From Victivallales bacterium (GTDB lineage Bacteria; Verrucomicrobiota; Lentisphaeria; Oligosphaerales; Oligosphaeraceae), in contig JAFRLP010000569.1 of NCBI GenBank assembly GCA_017431185.1, positions 1-12,737 of the forward strand: 12,737 bases of DNA, in the 5' to 3' direction. The notes beneath the pieces are model-generated. The model did no database searches. It worked only from the letters and a program-made list of their open reading frames with translations, and had not been told where the DNA came from. The position numbers and the translations under genes are program-made. Within the stretch, counting starts at the first letter, position 1. Every line of letters starts with the position of its first letter. Of this stretch, positions 8,393-12,737 are shown one piece after another.

Positions 8393-8474
8393 GGGGTCTC
8401 ACGCCCCGCACACCAAGAACCGTCGGCAAATCCGAGTCTGGACATGCTAAGCAGGCGGTGGCCTGGACAGTCAC

Positions 8475-8522
8475 CAACCCAATGTCAAATGGACAGGCAT
8501 AGGTCCATTTGACATTGGGTTG
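8475..8522. repeat. Perfect 20-bp inverted repeat between convergent genes (possible bidirectional terminator)
   Basis: The arm at 8475-8494 (begins CAACCCAATG, ends AAATGGAC) and the arm at 8503-8522 are exact reverse complements over 20 bp, with the 8-nt loop AGGCATAG. The element lies 25 bp past the stop of the minus-strand LamG gene and 147 bp past the stop of the plus-strand glycosidase, so either transcript would form the same hairpin. There is no T-run on either side. Nine of 20 arm bases are G or C, lower than in the flanking genes. The remaining bases of the 220-bp junction hold no recognisable gene. Confidence 0.75.
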
Positions 8523-8547
8523 AAATCAACAGCCACGGTTTCCGCCT

Positions 8548-11500
8548 CTATTCCTTCTCCTCGATGGAGAAGTCGTCGAAGAAGATGGAGGAGTTCGCGC
8601 CAGTGCCGCCCATGGTGAGCATGAAGCCGTCGCACTGCCCCCATTTGCCGGTCACGGGAACCTTGAAGACCAATTCCAGGTCGCTCCAGTCCAACGTGGA
8701 GGGATATTTCCTGCTGATGTAATCCGTGCCAGCCAGCCCTGCCCCAATCCGCCCTTGCAGCGCCAGGGAGAATTTCTCGTTTTCCCGCGTATGGCGGGCC
8801 TTGACCCGCAGCGTGTAGGTGCGTCCCGGATGGATATAGAAATTTCTCGTGAAGCAGCCGCTGGGCTGGTCATCGGTTTTCATCTCCAGGCAGCGTGAGC
8901 CGCCCACGCCTTCCGCGGAGAGGCGGAACCACGTGTTGCGCTTTTTCTGCCAGGCGTCCCACAGCCGCTCGCAGTCATCCCGGATGGGATAGCGCGGCAC
9001 GGCGGGGAAGCACACCAGGCGGAACTGCCGTGCGGGGACGGTTATCCCGAACTTGCCGTCCTGCACGGGGATTTCCTGTCCGCGGTATTCGTCCAGCGCC
9101 GTAAACGGGCCTTTTTGGATTTGGCTCAAGTCGATGGTGGTCTTGGCGGGCCGGACATCCTTGTTCTGCAAGACCAGGACATACCGCCCCTGGGGACACT
9201 GGTAGTAGGTCACACGCACCTCGGGGTTGGCGCTGGTCACCGCCTTCTGCACATAATAGAGGTGGCACTGGGTGTCGGGGCTTCCCACACCGTAGCGGCT
9301 CAGAATGTCCCAGCATTTGAGCATCGGGGCGGAGGAGCACCAGTCTCTGCAGGTCTCCACGTCATGCACCATCATCATCCCGAGCATCGCCTCGGTGTAC
9401 TCCGGATGCTTGGAGTACGCGGAGTTGGCCTGGAGCAAGGCGGGCAGATGGATGACGCCGACCCCAAGCACGTCGCGGTTGAATTCCGAACGGTACAGGT
9501 TGTCCGAAAGTTCATCGACATACCCGTAGGGATTGCGGGCGAGCAGCCCATTGTGCTGCTCGCCAGGGTACCAGTAGTCAATCATGCCGTGCTGGAAGGG
9601 CACGAAGTCCCGCTGCGCATGGACCATCAGGGTCTTGCCGTGCTTGTGGGCATACACCAGCGTGCGGCGGATGACGTCCCGCTTCGACAGCACATCGAAA
9701 GTCCGCACGGTGCGCCCGAACTTGTCCTCGAACTCACAGCCGTGCAGACGGTTCCCGCACAGTCCGTCCCCCGCCAAATCATAATACACCTGCCACACGC
9801 GGTCGGCCAGCGGGTGCTGGTAGAGATGGTGCTGGCAGTACAGCAGGTAGTCGCCGACGCAGCAGGAGGTGCAGAACGGCTGCGAGGTGCCGGGAATCGT
9901 CTCATACTCCCCATTCCCCAACGGCTTCATGAAGTTCATCACGTACTTGTACGCGCCGGGCATCTCCACATACTTATGAAGGTAGGCGGCCTCTGGGTCA
10001 TTGGTGGTCAGCGAGCCGATGGCCCCATAGATGGAGATGCGGTTCTCCGGGTAATTGCGGAACATCTCCGAGAAGTCAGGGTCAAGCGGCAAATGCTGGC
10101 ACACTCCCTTGAAGCCGTTCTTGGAGCCGATGAGCCGATACCCGCCGCCATCCAACCGCAGCATCCGGTTCTCCGCTGGCAGGGGACGCACCGGCGTGGC
10201 GATGAACAGCGCACAGTAATCCGCGCCCTGAGGCATGGAGGTCCGCTGGTTGATCAGTTCGACGCGGCACTCCCCGCTCTTCTTGTCGGCAAACAGCACG
10301 GGCTTCTCCGCCGCATAGCGCCAGTTGGCGTCGTTCACCATCGTGTAGGCAAAGCCGCCCTTCCCCTCGGAGACAAACCAGAGCATTTTCGCCGCGCCGC
10401 TGCCAGAGGTCTTGGGATAGGGGAAGGCCTGCGCAGGGTCGGCGCCCTCATTGAGCGTGGGGGTCATCAGGAACTGGTGGTTCTCCGGGGCAACCTGCCA
10501 CTCCAGGTTCATGGAGGAGATGTCCGGCTCGCCGTCAATCGTCCAGTCAAACTTAATCATCCCGTCATATTCCACGGTGGTGGTATAGGCAATCTTGGCC
10601 TTTCCCAGGCTGCCGGTGCCGCGGAAGACAACGAGGCGAACCTTCTGTTCCGTCTCCCCTGCCCGCCACTTCGGCTCCTGTCCGTCAATGAGCAGACGGG
10701 GCGGCTGAGCCAGAAGCCGATGGCTGCCGTAGCAGGTGACTTCCACGGGCAGAGGCCCCTCGCCAAAGCGATACACGCGGTTCCAAAGCGTGACCGTGCG
10801 CCCCTTGACCGAAAAGTCCCGCCACATCGGGGGCACCTCATCCTCATCCCCATAGCCATTGCCAATCCAGGAATAGTCCGGACGATAGATGCTGGCCGAC
10901 ACCTTGTTCTTCCCAATGGCGGTGTTGACCGTGTAGTCGCCGACCTGGGTGACGCCAGAAAGCATCCTGGTCATCGGTCCATTCTCCTGGAATGTCCATT
11001 TTCCCTGGCGTTTCTCGCCATTCGGAGCAATCAACTCATAGGCGACCTCCAGTTTTCCCTCCTTGAGCTGTTTGGCTGCCTCGGCGTTGAGGGCCGCGAA
11101 ATCGAACTCCACCTCCAGGCGGTCAATCTTGTCGCCATGCCCCGTATCGACTCCATTGAGCACGATGGAGTACTCCTTGACCTCCGCCCCGGTCTTGTCC
11201 TTGAGCAGGGCATTGTACTGGTTCTGGATTTCCAGCGCGGACAGGGGGCGGGAATAGACTGCGAAGTCATCAATGGCGGTGGCCCACTCGTGCTTGTCCC
11301 CCCAGAAGGGGCTCTTGACCCCGATGAACGACTTGTCGTTGTTCTCCGCCCTGATGTCGGCAGTCTTGACGACCTTGCCCGGCAAAGCCTGTTCCGCGCA
11401 CTTTTTGCCATTGAGATAGAGGCAGAGCACCGAGTCGTCCCAGGTGGCGGCCAGCTGGAACCACTGCCCCTTGCGGATGCCGCGGCAGGCTGCGGTGGTG

Positions 11501-12012
11501 CGCCCGTAGGTCCCCCAGCCATGGGGTTCCTCGCTGCTCCACCACTCGAAGAAGACCTCCCGCTTGAAGGAGTAGAACTGGTAATAGACCTGGCGTCCGC
11601 CGTTGTCGAAGACCAGGTGGGCGAAGGAGATGTTGCCGCGCACCTTGCCGTCGGTCAGCTCGTCCTTCGGGGCGTAGTCCATGCCGGCGACCCAGAAAAT
11701 GACAGTGCCCTTGTGGGGGTCGATGTTCCCCTCCACGGGGAAGCGGAGCATCTCGCCTGTTTCGGGCTGGAAGGCCTGCTGGCCGTCGAATCCGACGATG
11801 CCGCGCAGCCCCAGATTGGCGTTCCTGATGTCCCCGATGGCGAACTTATCCCCCTTGGCAAAGTCCGCATTGACGGTGCGGTTGTCAAAGGTCACCAGAA
11901 AGGTCAGGTCCTTCGCCTGGCATTTCTCCTCCACTGTCCGCTTCACATACTCCTGGGCGAGTCCGCCCAACGCAAGTCCAAAGACCAGACAGGCTTGCAA
12001 AATCCTCTTCAT
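8548..12012 (-). CDS. Exported LamG-domain protein with GH123/DUF6067-like region
   Basis: 1154-residue protein with a Sec signal peptide (MKRILQACLVFGLALGGLAQ, cleavage near 19/20). Residues about 35-270 are a LamG/concanavalin-A-like domain (WFQLAATWDDSVLCLYLNGK and AIDDFAVYSRPLSALEIQNQY). A beta-rich middle region at about 395-620 (EYDGMIKFDWTIDG) and a barrel-like region at about 630-1000 (YYDLAGDGLCGNRLHGCEFED at 743-763, MVHAQRDF, MIDYWYPGEQ) resemble the GH123/DUF6067 proteins of PVC bacteria; this is recognised by pattern only. The C-terminal ~145 residues look like a carbohydrate-binding jelly roll (FYIHPGRTYTLRVKARH, SSIFFDDFSIEE). Six cysteines cluster at 714-759 (C714, C717, C718, C726, C752, C759). 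No catalytic residue can be assigned safely. The start is the ATG at 12012, not the GTG six bases upstream, because AAGGAG is 7 nt from the ATG and only 1 nt from the GTG. It follows the pseudopilin gene by 16 bp, so the two are probably cotranscribed. Confidence 0.8.
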   Translation of the reverse strand: MKRILQACLVFGLALGGLAQEYVKRTVEEKCQAKDLTFLVTFDNRTVNADFAKGDKFAIGDIRNANLGLRGIVGFDGQQAFQPETGEMLRFPVEGNIDPHKGTVIFWVAGMDYAPKDELTDGKVRGNISFAHLVFDNGGRQVYYQFYSFKREVFFEWWSSEEPHGWGTYGRTTAACRGIRKGQWFQLAATWDDSVLCLYLNGKKCAEQALPGKVVKTADIRAENNDKSFIGVKSPFWGDKHEWATAIDDFAVYSRPLSALEIQNQYNALLKDKTGAEVKEYSIVLNGVDTGHGDKIDRLEVEFDFAALNAEAAKQLKEGKLEVAYELIAPNGEKRQGKWTFQENGPMTRMLSGVTQVGDYTVNTAIGKNKVSASIYRPDYSWIGNGYGDEDEVPPMWRDFSVKGRTVTLWNRVYRFGEGPLPVEVTCYGSHRLLAQPPRLLIDGQEPKWRAGETEQKVRLVVFRGTGSLGKAKIAYTTTVEYDGMIKFDWTIDGEPDISSMNLEWQVAPENHQFLMTPTLNEGADPAQAFPYPKTSGSGAAKMLWFVSEGKGGFAYTMVNDANWRYAAEKPVLFADKKSGECRVELINQRTSMPQGADYCALFIATPVRPLPAENRMLRLDGGGYRLIGSKNGFKGVCQHLPLDPDFSEMFRNYPENRISIYGAIGSLTTNDPEAAYLHKYVEMPGAYKYVMNFMKPLGNGEYETIPGTSQPFCTSCCVGDYLLYCQHHLYQHPLADRVWQVYYDLAGDGLCGNRLHGCEFEDKFGRTVRTFDVLSKRDVIRRTLVYAHKHGKTLMVHAQRDFVPFQHGMIDYWYPGEQHNGLLARNPYGYVDELSDNLYRSEFNRDVLGVGVIHLPALLQANSAYSKHPEYTEAMLGMMMVHDVETCRDWCSSAPMLKCWDILSRYGVGSPDTQCHLYYVQKAVTSANPEVRVTYYQCPQGRYVLVLQNKDVRPAKTTIDLSQIQKGPFTALDEYRGQEIPVQDGKFGITVPARQFRLVCFPAVPRYPIRDDCERLWDAWQKKRNTWFRLSAEGVGGSRCLEMKTDDQPSGCFTRNFYIHPGRTYTLRVKARHTRENEKFSLALQGRIGAGLAGTDYISRKYPSTLDWSDLELVFKVPVTGKWGQCDGFMLTMGGTGANSSIFFDDFSIEEKE

Positions 12013-12019
12013 TGACACT

Positions 12020-12025
12020 CTCCTT
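12020..12025 (-). promoter_or_regulatory. Shine-Dalgarno site that sets the LamG gene start
   Basis: Reading the minus strand, AAGGAG at 12025-12020 is followed by AGTGTCA and then ATG at 12012-12010, a 7-nt spacing. The alternative GTG at 12018-12016 would leave one base. The site lies in the 16-bp gap after the TGA of the upstream pseudopilin gene, as expected for translationally linked operon members. Confidence 0.85.
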
Positions 12026-12028
12026 GGC

Positions 12029-12737
12029 TCAGTTGTCCCAGGTCCAGCTCCAGTAATTGTGCTTCATCACCTGTTCAGTAAGCCTGGGTGCGCGCAATGC
12101 CTCCACATGTCCGTCCGCATAGCAGACATTGTTGCAGTTGTTATGGGGCAGTTTGGTGAAATGATTGGTGTCCACAGGATTCACCTCATGCCAGTTCCAA
12201 TTGTTGACGCTCTCTCTGGCAAAATAATAACGGTTGTTGGTCTCCGCCCAGTAGATGACGTCGGAGGGCTGAGGCATGCTCTCCAGCAGGAAATGCACCG
12301 CGCCTGGATAGCTCTTGTACGCCGTCTTCCCCTTGGCGATGCACCGCGTCCACGGCGCGTTCGACCCCAATGCAGCCAGATGGCAGTTGGTGCCGTAGTG
12401 GGATGGCCTGTCAAGCCAGGCCCCCTGGCGGGACGGGCATTTAAGATACGGCGGCGGAATATGGCCGCTATAGTTGTTCTTGAACTCCGTCATGTCATAC
12501 CCACCCAGGTAGTCGAAAAACACGCCGAACAAATTGTCGCGGACAGCAGCCAATTCAGTGGAACTGGAGGCCGAATAGAAAATGAACCCGAACCCGTCGT
12601 AGTCGCTGGCGTACATCAGGTGCGCCAGGCCCAGACTTTTCTCCGTGTTCATGCACGAGGCGGCACGCCCCTTCTCCCGTGCCTTGCTCAATGCAGGCAG
12701 AAGCATCGCAGCCAATATTGCGATTATGGCGATGACG
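12029..12737 (-). CDS. Prepilin-like H-x9-DG protein (5' end outside the window)
   Basis: Partial gene; 235 residues are visible and the reading frame runs off the right edge. The first visible residues, VIAIIAILAAMLLPALSKAR, are the second half of the hydrophobic type IV prepilin/pseudopilin N-terminus. The GFTLIE-type cleavage site must lie just beyond the window, so any start inside (such as the TTG at 12715) is internal. The C-terminal part contains HNNCNNVCYADG, exactly the H-x9-DG motif of the prepilin-processing-associated family expanded in Lentisphaerota and Planctomycetota. The protein would be cut by prepilin peptidase and anchored in or assembled from the inner membrane, probably as a minor pseudopilin of a type II secretion-like system. 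The middle (DYDGFGFIFYSASSS, PSHYGTNCHL, SDVIYWAETNNRYYF) is the variable globular head. The TGA stop is followed 16 bp later by the LamG gene. Confidence 0.9.
   Translation of the reverse strand, partial: VIAIIAILAAMLLPALSKAREKGRAASCMNTEKSLGLAHLMYASDYDGFGFIFYSASSSTELAAVRDNLFGVFFDYLGGYDMTEFKNNYSGHIPPPYLKCPSRQGAWLDRPSHYGTNCHLAALGSNAPWTRCIAKGKTAYKSYPGAVHFLLESMPQPSDVIYWAETNNRYYFARESVNNWNWHEVNPVDTNHFTKLPHNNCNNVCYADGHVEALRAPRLTEQVMKHNYWSWTWDN

Noticed and set aside
7353..8477. 374-codon minus-strand open frame reaching into the convergent junction
   Set aside because: It lies almost wholly opposite the GH39-like coding region, starts inside the hairpin-rich junction with no ribosome site, and shows no domain.
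8272..8502. 76-codon plus-strand frame over the glycosidase 3' end and junction
   Set aside because: It begins inside the glycosidase in another frame, has no ribosome site, and crosses both hairpins.
9115..12015. 966-codon open frame on the plus strand opposite the LamG gene
   Set aside because: It mirrors a well-supported minus-strand gene with signal peptide, domains and ribosome site. Its translation shows no domain pattern; long antisense frames are expected in GC-rich genes with biased codon use.
12016..12018. GTG as start of the LamG gene
   Set aside because: Only one base separates it from AAGGAG, whereas the ATG at 12012 has a 7-nt spacing.
12713..12715. TTG as start of the pseudopilin gene
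   Set aside because: The frame stays open upstream and encodes VIAIIAI, part of the conserved prepilin N-terminus, so the true start is outside the window.

Overview
The window is a GC-rich bacterial chromosome segment with six protein genes. The best taxonomic hint is the gene running off the right edge. It encodes a prepilin-like protein with the N-terminal segment VIAIIAILAAMLLPAL and a C-terminal H-x9-DG motif, a family strongly expanded in Lentisphaerota (Victivallis/Lentisphaera type) and common in Planctomycetota, Verrucomicrobiota and Kiritimatiellota. The secreted sialate-O-acetylesterase-type and LamG/GH123-like enzymes fit the same glycan-degrading lifestyle. A Victivallis-like member of the PVC group is my inference; no rRNA or other phylogenetic marker is present to prove it.

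Left half, + strand: a structured, non-coding lead-in (1-213, inverted repeats and a weak promoter candidate) is followed by mutS (mismatch repair), thiC (short-form HMP-phosphate synthase) 26 bp later, and a secreted SASA-family carbohydrate esterase 27 bp after that. A 111-bp gap containing a stem-loop separates these from a clan GH-A (GH39-like) glycosidase with an N-terminal CBM9/DOMON-like domain and no signal peptide. The tight spacing suggests that mutS, thiC and the esterase share a transcript. This would couple two housekeeping genes to a polysaccharide-use gene.

The convergent junction (8328-8547) holds two strong hairpins. One is a GC-rich 10-bp stem just past the glycosidase gene. 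The other is a perfect 20-bp inverted repeat with an 8-nt loop, placed between the two convergent transcripts.

Right half, - strand: a two-gene operon reads leftward from the window's end. An H-x9-DG pseudopilin (5' end outside the window) is followed 16 bp later by a 1154-residue exported multidomain protein with a LamG domain, a GH123/DUF6067-like middle and barrel region, and a C-terminal jelly roll. The pairing of one pseudopilin with one large exported glycan-active protein is the most interesting arrangement here. It may be a cargo/secretion or surface-display cassette.

Taken together, the esterase would remove acetyl groups, the exported LamG protein would bind or cut a polysaccharide outside the cytoplasm, and the leaderless glycosidase would finish imported oligosaccharides inside the cell. 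Substrates cannot be named from sequence alone. I saw no tRNA, rRNA, CRISPR array, insertion sequence or riboswitch.
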